Shown piece by piece: positions 38,831-47,857 of a stretch of 64,000 nt of DNA (position 1 is its first letter; each line of letters opens with the position of its first letter). Below the pieces are notes generated by a model, which did no database searches, was not told the origin of the DNA, and was given only the letters and a program-made list of their open reading frames with translations. The stretch is from Streptomyces sp. NRRL S-37. GTDB taxonomy: Bacteria > Actinomycetota > Actinomycetes > Streptomycetales > Streptomycetaceae. The stretch spans positions 747,586 to 811,585 of the forward strand of contig NZ_JOIZ01000005.1 of NCBI RefSeq assembly GCF_000721605.1, in the 5' to 3' direction. The position numbers were made by a program, and so were the translations under genes.

Positions 38831-40564
38831 GTGCTCATACGACTCCTGCGGATCCACCTGAGGCCCTACAAGAGACCCATCACCCTACTGGTGCTGCTGC
38901 AGTTCCTGCAGACCTGCGCCTCGCTCTACCTGCCCACCCTCAACGCGGACATCATCGACCAGGGCGTCGTCGAGGGCGACAGCGGCTACATCCTGGGCTA
39001 CGGCGCCCTGATGATCGGCATCTCGCTGGTCCAGGTCGTGTGCAACATCGGGGCCGTGTACTACGGCGCCCGGACCGCGTCGGCCCTGGGACGGGACGTG
39101 CGCGCCGCCGTGTTCGACCGGGTGCAGTCGTTCTCCGCGCGTGAGGTGGGCCACTTCGGCGCGCCCTCGCTGATCACCCGTACGACGAACGACGTCCAGC
39201 AGGTGCAGATGCTGGTCCTGATGACGTTCACCCTGATGGTGTCCGCGCCGATCATGTGTGTGGGCGGCATCGTGATGGCGCTCGGCCTGGACGTCCCGCT
39301 GTCCGGGGTGCTGGTCGCGGTGGTGCCGGTGCTGGGCGTCTGCGTGACGCTGATCGTGCGGCGGCTGCGTCCGCTGTTCCGGACCATGCAGGAGCGGCTC
39401 GACACGGTGAACCGGGTGCTGCGCGAGCAGATCACCGGCAACCGGGTGATCCGCGCCTTCGTGCGGGACACGTACGAGCAAGGACGGTTCCGGAAGTCCA
39501 ACACCGAGCTGACCGACATGTCGCTGCGCACGGGCAACCTGCTGGCGCTGATGTTCCCGGTGGTCATGACGGTGGTGAACCTGTCGTCGATCGCTGTGGT
39601 GTGGTTCGGCGCACACCGCATCGACAGCGGCGGGATGCAGATCGGCGATCTGACCGCGTTCCTCGCCTATCTGATGCAGATCGTCATGTCCGTGATGATG
39701 GCCACCTTCATGTTCATGATGGTGCCGCGCGCCGAGGTGTGCGCCGAGCGCATCCAGGAGGTGCTGGACACCTCCTCCAGCGTGGTGCCGCCCGTCGCGC
39801 CGGTCACCGAGCTGCGCCGGCACGGCCATCTGGAGATCCGGGGCGCGGGCTTCCGCTACCCGGGGGCCGAGGAGCCGGTGCTCAAGGCCGTCGACCTGGT
39901 GGCGCGGCCCGGTGAGGTCACCGCCGTGATCGGTTCCACCGGCAGCGGCAAGTCCACCCTCCTCGGTCTGGTCCCCCGGCTGTTCGACGCGACCGACGGG
40001 GAGGTGCTGGTGGACGGCGTGCCCGTGGCGGACGTCGAGCCGGCGCTGCTCGCGAAGACCGTCGGACTCGTACCGCAGAAGCCGTACCTGTTCGCGGGCA
40101 CGGTGGCGACGAACCTGCGCTACGGCAATCCGGACGCCACCGACGAGGAGCTGTGGCACGCCCTGGAGGTGGCGCAGGGCAAGGACTTCGTGGAGCGCCT
40201 GGAGGGCGGACTCGACGCGCCGATCGCCCAGGGCGGGACAAATGTCTCCGGCGGTCAGCGCCAGCGCCTCGCAATCGCCCGGACGCTGGTGCAGCGCCCG
40301 GAGATCTACCTCTTCGACGACTCCTTCTCCGCGCTCGACTACGCCACCGACGCGGCCCTGCGGGCGGCCCTCGGACGGGAGACGGCCGAGGCGACCGTGG
40401 TGATCGTCGCCCAGCGGGTGGCGACCATCCGGGACGCCGACCGGATCGTGGTCATGGACGAGGGCCGGGTCGTCGGCACCGGCCGGCACCACGAACTGAT
40501 GGCGGACAACGAGACCTACCGGGAGATCGTGCTCTCCCAGCTCACGGAAGCGGAGGCTGCCTGA
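38831..40564 (+). CDS. ABC exporter half, degenerate-site subunit
   Basis: The 577-residue protein has six N-terminal membrane helices (about 15-300) and a C-terminal ATPase: Walker A GSTGSGKST (about 367), Q-loop VPQKPYLF, signature NVSGGQRQR (about 471), and Walker B IYLFDDSFSALD in which the catalytic Glu is Asp. The switch His is Gln (IVAQRVATI). It pairs with the next gene product, translated from an overlapping ATGA, to form a heterodimeric multidrug-type exporter with one weak ATP site. The GTG start follows GAGAG. The cargo is unknown. Confidence 0.9.
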   Translation: MLIRLLRIHLRPYKRPITLLVLLQFLQTCASLYLPTLNADIIDQGVVEGDSGYILGYGALMIGISLVQVVCNIGAVYYGARTASALGRDVRAAVFDRVQSFSAREVGHFGAPSLITRTTNDVQQVQMLVLMTFTLMVSAPIMCVGGIVMALGLDVPLSGVLVAVVPVLGVCVTLIVRRLRPLFRTMQERLDTVNRVLREQITGNRVIRAFVRDTYEQGRFRKSNTELTDMSLRTGNLLALMFPVVMTVVNLSSIAVVWFGAHRIDSGGMQIGDLTAFLAYLMQIVMSVMMATFMFMMVPRAEVCAERIQEVLDTSSSVVPPVAPVTELRRHGHLEIRGAGFRYPGAEEPVLKAVDLVARPGEVTAVIGSTGSGKSTLLGLVPRLFDATDGEVLVDGVPVADVEPALLAKTVGLVPQKPYLFAGTVATNLRYGNPDATDEELWHALEVAQGKDFVERLEGGLDAPIAQGGTNVSGGQRQRLAIARTLVQRPEIYLFDDSFSALDYATDAALRAALGRETAEATVVIVAQRVATIRDADRIVVMDEGRVVGTGRHHELMADNETYREIVLSQLTEAEAA

Positions 40565-42492
40565 TGGCGGGGCCCGGAGGACGGATGATGGCCGGGGGCG
40601 GCCCCGACCAGCGGACGATCGACTTCAAGGGGTCGAGCAAACGGCTGATCGCCCGGTTCAGGCCCGAACGCCTCACCATCTACGGGCTGCTGGCCTGTGT
40701 CGTCCTGAGCGTCGGACTCAGCGTGATCGGGCCGAAGATCCTCGGCAGGGCGACCGACCTGGTCTTCGCGGGCATCGTCGGCCGCGACATGCCGGAGGGC
40801 GCCACCAAGGAACAGGTGCTCGACTCGATGCGGGAGCGGGGCGAGGGCGACGTCGCCGACATGCTCCGCGGCACCGACTTCACCCCCGGCGAGGGCATCG
40901 ACTTCACGGCGGTGGGCAACGTCCTGCTGTTCGCGCTGGCGGTGTTCGGCGTCGCCGGCCTGCTGATGGCGGTGGCGACCCGGCTGGTGAACCGGGCGGT
41001 CAACCACACCATGTTCCGGATGCGCGAGGACGTGCAGACGAAGCTGTCGCGGCTGCCGCTGTCGTACTTCGACAAGCGGCAGCGCGGTGAGGTGCTCAGC
41101 CGCGCCACCAACGACATCGACAACATCGGGCAGACGCTCCAGCAGTCGATGGGGCAGCTGATCAACTCGCTGCTCACCATCATCGGCGTGCTCGCGATGA
41201 TGTTCTACGTCTCGTGGATCCTGGCGCTGGTCGCGCTGGTGACGGTGCCGCTGTCGTTCGTCGTCGCCACCCGCGTCGGCAAGCGGTCGCAGCCGCACTT
41301 CGTGCAGCAGTGGAAGTCGACCGGCACCCTCAACGCGCACATCGAGGAGATGTACACCGGGCACAGCCTGGTGAAGGTGTTCGGGCGGCAGGAGGAGTCG
41401 GCGAGGAAGTTCGCCGAGGAGAACGACGCGCTGTACGAGGCCGGGTTCAAGGCGCAGTTCAACAGCGGCGTCATGCAGCCGCTGATGTTCTTCGTCTCGA
41501 ACATCAACTATGTGCTGGTGGCGGTCGTCGGCGGGCTGCGGGTCGCGTCGGGCACGCTGTCCATCGGTGACGTGCAGGCGTTCATCCAGTACTCGCGGCA
41601 GTTCTCGATGCCGCTGACGCAGGTCGCCTCGATGGCGAACCTGGTGCAGTCGGGTGTCGCCTCGGCGGAGCGGGTCTTCGAACTGCTGGACGCCGAGGAG
41701 CAGGAGGCCGACCCCTCGCCGGCCGAGAAGCCGGCCGAGCCGCGCGGGCGGGTGGCGCTGGAGCACGTGTCGTTCCGGTACGACCCGGAGAAGCCGCTGA
41801 TCGAGGATCTGTCGCTGACGGTCGAGCCGGGTCACACGGTGGCCATCGTCGGCCCGACGGGCGCCGGCAAGACGACCCTGGTGAACCTGCTGATGCGGTT
41901 CTACGAGGTCTCCGGCGGGCGGATCACCCTCGACGGGGTGGACATCGCGAAGATGTCCCGGGACGAACTGCGCTCCGGGATCGGCATGGTGCTCCAGGAC
42001 ACCTGGCTGTTCGGCGGCACCATCGCGGAGAACATCGCCTACGGTGCGGCACGCGAGGTCACCCGGGAGGAGATCGAGGAGGCGGCGCGGGCCGCGCACG
42101 CGGACCGGTTCGTCCGCACCCTCCCCGACGGGTACGACACCGTGATCGACGACGAGGGCAGCGGGGTGAGCGCGGGTGAGAAGCAGCTCATCACGATCGC
42201 CCGGGCGTTCCTGTCGGACCCGGTGATCCTCGTCCTGGACGAGGCGACGAGCTCCGTGGACACCCGTACGGAGGTGCTGATCCAGAAGGCGATGGCCCGA
42301 CTGGCGCACGGCCGGACGTCGTTCGTGATCGCACACCGGCTGTCCACGATCCGGGACGCGGACACGATCCTGGTGATGGAGAACGGCTCGATCGTCGAAC
42401 AGGGCGCCCACGAGAAGCTGCTGGCGGCGGACGGGGCGTACGCCCGCCTGTACAAGGCGCAGTTCGCCCAGGCGGTGGCGGAGGTCGACTGA
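40564..42492 (+). CDS. ABC exporter half, canonical-site subunit
   Basis: The 642-residue partner has a longer first periplasmic region (about 60-115), six membrane helices, and a C-terminal ATPase with Walker A GPTGAGKTT, Walker B VILVLDEATSSVD (catalytic Glu present) and switch His in VIAHRLSTI. Its signature reads GVSAGEKQL instead of LSGGQ, which completes the degenerate site with the other subunit's Walker motifs. It is translationally coupled to the upstream half (ATGA). The substrate and regulator are not evident. It is followed by tandem intergenic repeats that probably end the transcript. Confidence 0.9.
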   Translation: MAGPGGRMMAGGGPDQRTIDFKGSSKRLIARFRPERLTIYGLLACVVLSVGLSVIGPKILGRATDLVFAGIVGRDMPEGATKEQVLDSMRERGEGDVADMLRGTDFTPGEGIDFTAVGNVLLFALAVFGVAGLLMAVATRLVNRAVNHTMFRMREDVQTKLSRLPLSYFDKRQRGEVLSRATNDIDNIGQTLQQSMGQLINSLLTIIGVLAMMFYVSWILALVALVTVPLSFVVATRVGKRSQPHFVQQWKSTGTLNAHIEEMYTGHSLVKVFGRQEESARKFAEENDALYEAGFKAQFNSGVMQPLMFFVSNINYVLVAVVGGLRVASGTLSIGDVQAFIQYSRQFSMPLTQVASMANLVQSGVASAERVFELLDAEEQEADPSPAEKPAEPRGRVALEHVSFRYDPEKPLIEDLSLTVEPGHTVAIVGPTGAGKTTLVNLLMRFYEVSGGRITLDGVDIAKMSRDELRSGIGMVLQDTWLFGGTIAENIAYGAAREVTREEIEEAARAAHADRFVRTLPDGYDTVIDDEGSGVSAGEKQLITIARAFLSDPVILVLDEATSSVDTRTEVLIQKAMARLAHGRTSFVIAHRLSTIRDADTILVMENGSIVEQGAHEKLLAADGAYARLYKAQFAQAVAEVD

Positions 42493-42496
42493 CGCC

Positions 42497-42650
42497 TTCC
42501 GCCGGAGGGGCTGCATGCAGCCCCTCCGGCGTTTGAGGAGCGGGGGTCCGGGGGCGGCGCCCCTGAACTCCAGCCTCTCCGGCGTTTGAGGAGCGGGGGT
42601 CCGGGGGCGGCGCCCCCGGGTCGGGACGGGAAGGGGCGGCGGGGGCGAGG
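42497..42650. repeat. Tandem dispersed intergenic repeat with hairpin
   Basis: GCCGGAGGGGCT, GC, and AGCCCCTCCGGC form a near-perfect hairpin. It is followed by two tandem copies of a unit beginning CTCCGGCGTTTGAGGAGCGG and containing GGGGGCGGCGCCCC. The unit matches the inverted arms at 19.2-19.4 kb. It lies between convergent genes. Confidence 0.7.
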
Positions 42651-42656
42651 AAAACC

Positions 42657-43952
42657 TCAGTCCAGATACCCGCGCAGCTGATCCGCGAAGGCATGGTCGC
42701 GAAGCTTGTTCAGCGTCTTGGACTCGATCTGCCGTATCCGCTCGCGGGTCACCCCGAAGAGACGGCCGATCTCCTCCAGCGTGCGCGGACGCCCGTCCAC
42801 CAGCCCGTAGCGCAGCTGCACCACCTTGCGCTCCCGCTCCCCCAGCGTCGACAGCACCGCCTCCAGATGCTCCTTGAGCAGCAGGAACGCGGCCGACTCG
42901 ACCGGGCTCGCCGCATCCCCGTCCTCGATGAGGTCACCGAGCGCCACGTCCTCCTCCTCACCCACCGGCGCGTGCAGCGACACCGGCTCCTGCGCGAGCC
43001 GCAGCACCTCCCCGACCCGCTCGGGCGGCAGGTCCAGCTGCGCGGCGACCTCGTCCGGCGTCGGCTCGTAGCCGCGCTCCTGCAGCATCCGCCGCTGCAC
43101 CCGCACCACCCGGTTGATGAGCTCCACCACGTGCACGGGCACGCGGATGGTCCGGGCCTGGTCGGCCAGCGCCCGCGACATGGCCTGGCGGATCCACCAC
43201 GTGGCGTACGTGGAGAACTTGTACCCCCGCGCGTAGTCGAACTTCTCCACCGCCCGGATCAGCCCGAGGTTCCCCTCCTGGACCAGGTCGAGCATGGTCA
43301 GCCCCCGGCCCACGTACCGCTTGGCGACGGACACGACGAGCCGCAGGTTCGCCTCGATCAGCCGCCGCTTGGCCATCCGCCCCATGACGACGAGCCGGTC
43401 CAGGTCGACGGCGAGCCGGCTGTCCAGATCGGGCGTCAGCCGCAGCTTCTCCTCGGCGAACAGGCCCGCCTCGACCCGGCGGGCGAGTTCGACCTCCTCG
43501 GCGGCGGTCAGCAGCGGGATGCGGCCGATCTCGCGCAGATACTGGCGGAACAGGTCCGAGGAGGGACCGCCGGTCTCGGTCCGGACCGGCGCGGACGGTC
43601 CGGCGGGTTCGGCCGGTTCCGAAGCCTCGGCCGGGGACTCGGCCAGGGGTTCGGCCGGGGGTTCGGCCGGCTCGGGCGGGGTCTCGGGGTGGTGCGCGGC
43701 GCGGCTCTGCGCGGGCATGGCGGCGAGAACGCCGGCGCCGGGCTGGGTGAGGGTCTGGGTCTGCACCGGGGCGACCTCCAGGATGATCGCTGCCAGGGGG
43801 TGGGGCAGCGGCACTTCGGGGACGGAGTCGGCGGCCTCGCCGCTGTCCGTCCCGTACGCGATGAGCGGACCCGCGGATGTCCGGGACCCGTCGGTGACGG
43901 ACCGGCCGCGCTCCGAGGACTCAGGCACCGCCCCCAGTGTGGGGTACGACAC
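42657..43952 (-). CDS. hrdA: Principal-type RNA polymerase sigma factor, HrdA-like
   Basis: The 431-residue sigma-70 protein has region 1.2 ([29 protein letters not shown]), region 2 ([59 protein letters not shown]), region 3 ([16 protein letters not shown]) and region 4 ([49 protein letters not shown]). The N-terminus (about 75-130) is Ala/Pro/Glu-rich. Streptomyces carry several Hrd factors; HrdA is preferred because of the neighbouring dnaG and size, by memory. The GTG start lies after GGGGACGAT. It is divergent from the unknown 44066 gene. Confidence 0.85.
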   Translation of the reverse strand: MSYPTLGAVPESSERGRSVTDGSRTSAGPLIAYGTDSGEAADSVPEVPLPHPLAAIILEVAPVQTQTLTQPGAGVLAAMPAQSRAAHHPETPPEPAEPPAEPLAESPAEASEPAEPAGPSAPVRTETGGPSSDLFRQYLREIGRIPLLTAAEEVELARRVEAGLFAEEKLRLTPDLDSRLAVDLDRLVVMGRMAKRRLIEANLRLVVSVAKRYVGRGLTMLDLVQEGNLGLIRAVEKFDYARGYKFSTYATWWIRQAMSRALADQARTIRVPVHVVELINRVVRVQRRMLQERGYEPTPDEVAAQLDLPPERVGEVLRLAQEPVSLHAPVGEEEDVALGDLIEDGDAASPVESAAFLLLKEHLEAVLSTLGERERKVVQLRYGLVDGRPRTLEEIGRLFGVTRERIRQIESKTLNKLRDHAFADQLRGYLD

Positions 43953-44065
43953 ATCGTCCCCACGAGGGGCGTGCGGTGACTTTTTGCGTCCGTCCGGTGA
44001 CCGGCCGGATACTCCGCACCGAAACCCGGATGCCGGGGCCCGCCCCGGTCTGGGACGATCGGCGG

Positions 44066-44686
44066 ATGTCCCGTCCCCTGTACGAAACCCATGTGACGGT
44101 CCGTTGTTCCGGCCCCGAGGAGGCGGAGGAGCTGGGCCGGTGGGCCGCCGCGGCCGGTCTCAAGCTGACGCACATCGTGCTGGCCCGGGGCCGGATGCGT
44201 GACCAGCCCATGCTCACCCTGGCCGGTTCCCGCGCCTACGCCGAGGAGTCGGCGCGGGCGCGCGAGGTGACGGCACGGCTGAGGGCGGACGGGTTCGAGC
44301 CCGTGCGGGTGAAGACCGAGTCGTCCCCGTGGGCCCCGGAGGTGCCGGACGGGCCGTGCGCGGACGGACGGTACTTCGAGCACCACGTGAAGCTGCTGCT
44401 CACCGCGGGGACGGACCTGGACGCCCTGGCGGCCCTGGTCGTGCCGCACGGCGCCCATCTGTCGTGGAACGCCCGGCGGGTGCGCACCGGGGCACGGCAC
44501 GAGCGGTTCGTCACCCAGCGCTGTCACGGGGTGGACGCCGAGGGCGCCGGACGGGCCCTGGACCGGCTGCTGGCGGATCTGGACGGGTACGAGGTGCTGG
44601 GCGTGGAACGGGAGTTCGTGCTCCACGACAGCGACGTGTCGGTGGACGAGGGATGGCTCACGGAGCCGGCGGGGGTACGGACATGA
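44066..44686 (+). CDS. Hypothetical protein coupled to a nucleotidyltransferase
   Basis: The 206-residue protein begins [42 protein letters not shown] and appears to be two related alpha/beta repeats: ETHVTVRC in the first half and EHHVKLLL in the second, each followed by a helix and a strand ([18 protein letters not shown]). The duplicated beta-alpha-beta layout suggests a ferredoxin-like fold. Its stop overlaps the start of the AbiEii-like gene (ATGA), so the two are made together. It does not resemble a known AbiEi antitoxin. The function is unknown. Confidence 0.7.
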   Translation: MSRPLYETHVTVRCSGPEEAEELGRWAAAAGLKLTHIVLARGRMRDQPMLTLAGSRAYAEESARAREVTARLRADGFEPVRVKTESSPWAPEVPDGPCADGRYFEHHVKLLLTAGTDLDALAALVVPHGAHLSWNARRVRTGARHERFVTQRCHGVDAEGAGRALDRLLADLDGYEVLGVEREFVLHDSDVSVDEGWLTEPAGVRT

Positions 44687-45675
44687 GCGGCACGGGGTGG
44701 CGGAACTTCGGCTGGCGGAGCGAGGAGATCCCCCGCGAGCCGCTGGACGAGGACACCCGCAGGGCGGTCGACCTGCCGCGGACGCTGCGGTGGGTGCCCG
44801 GGGACGACGTGGTGCAGCGCCCCGTGTTCGACCCCGCCCTGAAGCACCATCGGAACGCCTACCGGGCGACCGACCCCCGGTTCACCGACCCGGCCAGGGG
44901 CGAGGCGTGGCGGACGGCGCGGCGCCGGGCGCTGGACCTGGTGCTGGAGGCGGTCGCGGACTCGGAGTGGGTGGACGCGCTGGTGCTGCGCGGCAGCGTG
45001 CTGATGTCGGCGTGGTTCGGCGACGCCGCCCGCGAGCCGGGCGACCTGGACTTCGTCGTCGTCCCGCACACCTGGCGGATCGACGACGGGCGGACGGAGC
45101 GGATGCTGTCCGGGATCGCCGGGGCCGCGCAGGCGCTGGCCGACGCGCGCGGGCGGGAGATCGGTGTCTCGGCCCGGGGCGCGGTGGTCGAGGACATCTG
45201 GACCTACGACCGGGTGCCGGGGCGGCGCATGGTGCTGCCGTGGGGCTCGCCGGGGCTGCCCGGCGGTCATGTGCAGCTCGACTTCGTGTTCAACGAGAAG
45301 CTGCCCGAGGACCCCGGGCCGGTGGAGCTGCCGGGCGGCGCGGTCGTGTGGGCGGCGACGCCGGAACTGTCCCTGGCGTGGAAGCTGATGTGGCTGATCA
45401 CCGACGTGCACGGGCAGGGCAAGGACCTGTACGACGCCGTGCTGCTGGCCGAGCGGCACCCGCTGCGCCGCGAGCTGCTGCACGAGGTGTTCCGGCTGTC
45501 CGGCGAGTGGCCGTACCCGTACCGCGAGGAGATCCTGCTGGAGGACGTGGTGGAGGCGGCCGGGTACGTCGAGTGGGATCACTTCGCCACGGAGTACCCG
45601 CGCTTCAAGGACGCCGAGCGGGAGTTCGCCGACCGGCTGGTGCGGGCGCTGGCGCCCACCTTCGCGGACACCTGA
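44683..45675 (+). CDS. AbiEii/AbiGii-like nucleotidyltransferase
   Basis: The 330-residue protein has a nucleotidyltransferase core: VLRGSVLMSAWFGDAAREPGDLDFVVVP (the GS motif plus DxD), then a strand with Asp in HVQLDFVFNE and a helical C-terminal domain (ELSLAWKLMWLITDVHGQGKDLYDAVLLAE) as in the AbiEii/MenT family. These enzymes transfer nucleotides to tRNA or protein and often act as toxins. It is coupled to an unrelated small protein rather than to a standard AbiEi antitoxin. It is convergent with dnaG, 6 bases between stops. Confidence 0.82.
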   Translation: MSGTGWRNFGWRSEEIPREPLDEDTRRAVDLPRTLRWVPGDDVVQRPVFDPALKHHRNAYRATDPRFTDPARGEAWRTARRRALDLVLEAVADSEWVDALVLRGSVLMSAWFGDAAREPGDLDFVVVPHTWRIDDGRTERMLSGIAGAAQALADARGREIGVSARGAVVEDIWTYDRVPGRRMVLPWGSPGLPGGHVQLDFVFNEKLPEDPGPVELPGGAVVWAATPELSLAWKLMWLITDVHGQGKDLYDAVLLAERHPLRRELLHEVFRLSGEWPYPYREEILLEDVVEAAGYVEWDHFATEYPRFKDAEREFADRLVRALAPTFADT

Positions 45676-45681
45676 GCCCGC

Positions 45682-47610
45682 CTACAGCGCGGCCGCGCCG
45701 TGCTCCCGCAGGGCCTGGTCGTACTGCTGGAGCACCCACAACTCGTTCTGCACGGCGGCCAGTTCACTCGGGTCGCCGTGGTTGCTGAGGCGGGTGAGGC
45801 GGCTGGTGATGTCGCGGATGCGGCGCTCGACCGCGCGGCGGCGGACGGTGACGAGCTGGGCGCCCGCGTAGGTCTCGTCGACGCCCTTGACGCCCCGGTG
45901 CAGCATGATCGCCTCGACGGCGAGTTCGGTGACCATGGCGCGGACGGTGTCGTCGGGGGCGGCCTCGCGGACCCGGATCAGGTATTCCTGCGGGTCCTGG
46001 ACGCCGTGCTCCGCGCCGCCCGCGTCCATGATCGCCTGGCGTACGGCCGCGTAGGGCGGGGCGGTGAACTCGTCGACGCCGTACGCGTCGAAGGCCGGGG
46101 AGACCAGCTCCGGGCGCTGGAGGGCGAGCTTGAGCAGTTCGCGTTCGGTGGCGAAGACCGGGTTGCGGAGGTTGAGGGCGGGACCGCGCGGGACGGCCTG
46201 GGCGGGGACGTACTGCGGGGCCTCACCGCCGCCCCCGCGCTGCCGGTGGTCCGGCGCCGGGCCCTTGCCGCCGCGGTCGCGGGCCCAGCGGGCGAGCTGG
46301 GCGACCCGCTTGACGACGAACTGGGTGTCGAGGATGCCGAGCATCCCGGCGAGCTGGACGGCGACCTCGTGCTGGGCGCCGCTGTTCTTGATCCGGGCGA
46401 CGATCGGCGCGGCCTCGTCGAGGGCGGCGGCGCGGCCGGCCGGGGTGTCGAGGTCGTAGCGGACCACGATCTGGCGGAGGGCGAACTCGAAGAGCGGGGT
46501 GCGGGGTTCGGCCAGGTCGGCGACGGCCTCGTCGCCCTTGGCGAGGCGCAGGTCGCAGGGGTCCATGCCGTCGGGGGCGATGGCGATGTAGGTCTCGGCG
46601 GCGAACTTCTGGTCGTCCTCGAAGGCGCGCAGGGCCGCCTTCTGGCCGGCCGCGTCACCGTCGAAGGTGAAGATCACGCGCGCCGAGCCGTTGTCCATCA
46701 GCAGGCGGCGCAGGATCTTGATGTGGTCGGAGCCGAAGGCGGTGCCGCAGGTGGCGATGGCGGTGGTGACGCCCGCGAGGTGGCAGGCCATGACGTCGGT
46801 GTAGCCCTCGACGACGACCGCGCGGGAGGACTTCGCGATGTCCTTCTTCGCCAGGTCGATGCCGTAGAGGACCTGGGACTTCTTGTAGATCGCCGTCTCG
46901 GGCGTGTTGAGGTACTTCGGGCCGGTGTCCGCCTCGTAGAGCTTGCGGGCACCGAAGCCGACGACCTCCCCGCCGATGTCGCGGATGGGCCACATCAGCC
47001 GGCCGCGGAAGCGGTCGATGGGGCCGCGGCGGCCCTCCTGGGAGAGGCCGGAGAGGATCAGCTCCTTGTCGCTGAAGCCCTTGCCGCGCAGGAAGCGGGT
47101 GAGGTGGTCCCAGCCCTGGGGGCTGTAGCCGACGCCGAAGTGGACGGCGGCGGCCTGGTCGAAGCCGCGGTCGGCGAGGAAGGCCCGGCCGGTGTCCGCC
47201 TCGGGGGAGGTCGCGAGCTGTTCCGCGTACCACTCGGCGGCGATCTTGTGGGCCTCGACCAGGCGGATGCGCTCACCGCGCTGGTGGGTGGGGTTGTACC
47301 CGCCCTCCTCGTAGCGCAGGGTGATGCCGGCCTGCCCGGCGAGGCGCTCGACCGCCTCCGAGAAGGAGAGGTGGTCGACCTTCATCACGAACGTGATGGT
47401 GTCGCCGCCCTCCTGGCAGCCGAAGCAGTGGAAGAGTCCCTTGCTCGGGCTGACCTGGAAGGACGGCGACTTCTCGTCGTGGAAGGGGCAGAGTCCCTTG
47501 AGGTTCCCGCCGCCCGCGTTGCGCAGCTGGAGGTACTCGGAGACGACGGCGTCGATCGGGACCGCGTCCCGAACCGCCTTCACGTCCTCGTCATTGATCC
47601 GTCCTGCCAC
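45682..47610 (-). CDS. dnaG: DNA primase
   Basis: The 642-residue primase makes RNA primers for DNA replication. The zinc-binding CHC2 motif uses Cys41, His44, Cys62 and Cys65. The RNAP-like core and TOPRIM contain VVVEGYTDVMACHLAGV (Glu near 268) and FTFDGDAAGQKAALR (Asp-x-Asp near 318). The C-terminal helicase-binding region is helical (DTRAMVTELAVEAIMLHRGV) after a Gly/Arg-rich linker near 450-480. The length is normal. The start is GTG. Downstream is the nucleotidyltransferase gene, convergent. Confidence 0.96.
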   Translation of the reverse strand: MAGRINDEDVKAVRDAVPIDAVVSEYLQLRNAGGGNLKGLCPFHDEKSPSFQVSPSKGLFHCFGCQEGGDTITFVMKVDHLSFSEAVERLAGQAGITLRYEEGGYNPTHQRGERIRLVEAHKIAAEWYAEQLATSPEADTGRAFLADRGFDQAAAVHFGVGYSPQGWDHLTRFLRGKGFSDKELILSGLSQEGRRGPIDRFRGRLMWPIRDIGGEVVGFGARKLYEADTGPKYLNTPETAIYKKSQVLYGIDLAKKDIAKSSRAVVVEGYTDVMACHLAGVTTAIATCGTAFGSDHIKILRRLLMDNGSARVIFTFDGDAAGQKAALRAFEDDQKFAAETYIAIAPDGMDPCDLRLAKGDEAVADLAEPRTPLFEFALRQIVVRYDLDTPAGRAAALDEAAPIVARIKNSGAQHEVAVQLAGMLGILDTQFVVKRVAQLARWARDRGGKGPAPDHRQRGGGGEAPQYVPAQAVPRGPALNLRNPVFATERELLKLALQRPELVSPAFDAYGVDEFTAPPYAAVRQAIMDAGGAEHGVQDPQEYLIRVREAAPDDTVRAMVTELAVEAIMLHRGVKGVDETYAGAQLVTVRRRAVERRIRDITSRLTRLSNHGDPSELAAVQNELWVLQQYDQALREHGAAAL

Positions 47611-47653
47611 GCGTGAATTCTACGGGGGCGAACTGACAACCCGGCGCGCCGAA

Positions 47654-47670
47654 GCGCCCCGAAGGGGCGC
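47654..47670. terminator. Dispersed hairpin upstream of dnaG
   Basis: GCGCCCC, GAA, GGGGCGC is a perfect 7-bp stem with a 3-base loop, followed by GGGGAACTGCGCGA, a sequence common in Streptomyces intergenic regions by memory. It lies between the end of the FAD oxidoreductase gene and the dnaG start, both on the minus strand, so it may end the former. Confidence 0.5.
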
Positions 47671-47734
47671 GGGGAACTGCGCGAGAAACCACGACGCTCC
47701 CCGCACGCGCGGTACGACGGAACCCGGCAGGCGC

Positions 47735-47857
47735 CTAGGGGGTGTCGTTTGGATCTTGTCGGGGTCGCGGGGTCTGGCACCGCACCTCGCCGCGTTGTCG
47801 TCGGTTGCCAGGGCTCCGCCCTGGCGCCCTCCTCCGCCTTGCGATGCACGGCACCAA
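47735..47857. mobile_element. Probable mobile-element or MITE remnant
   Basis: About 122 bases begin at a CTAG followed by GGGGTGTCGTTTGGATC and run to the point where the FAD oxidoreductase reading departs from its family (after FIA). The segment contains the inverted pair CCAGGGC/GCCCTGG and has no coding capacity of its own. CTAG is a known target of several Streptomyces insertion sequences. The identity is uncertain. Confidence 0.5.

Noticed and set aside
40516..42516. Long minus-strand frame over the second ABC exporter subunit
   Set aside because: The plus-strand ABC protein is unmistakable; the reverse frame is His/Arg/Val-rich noise.
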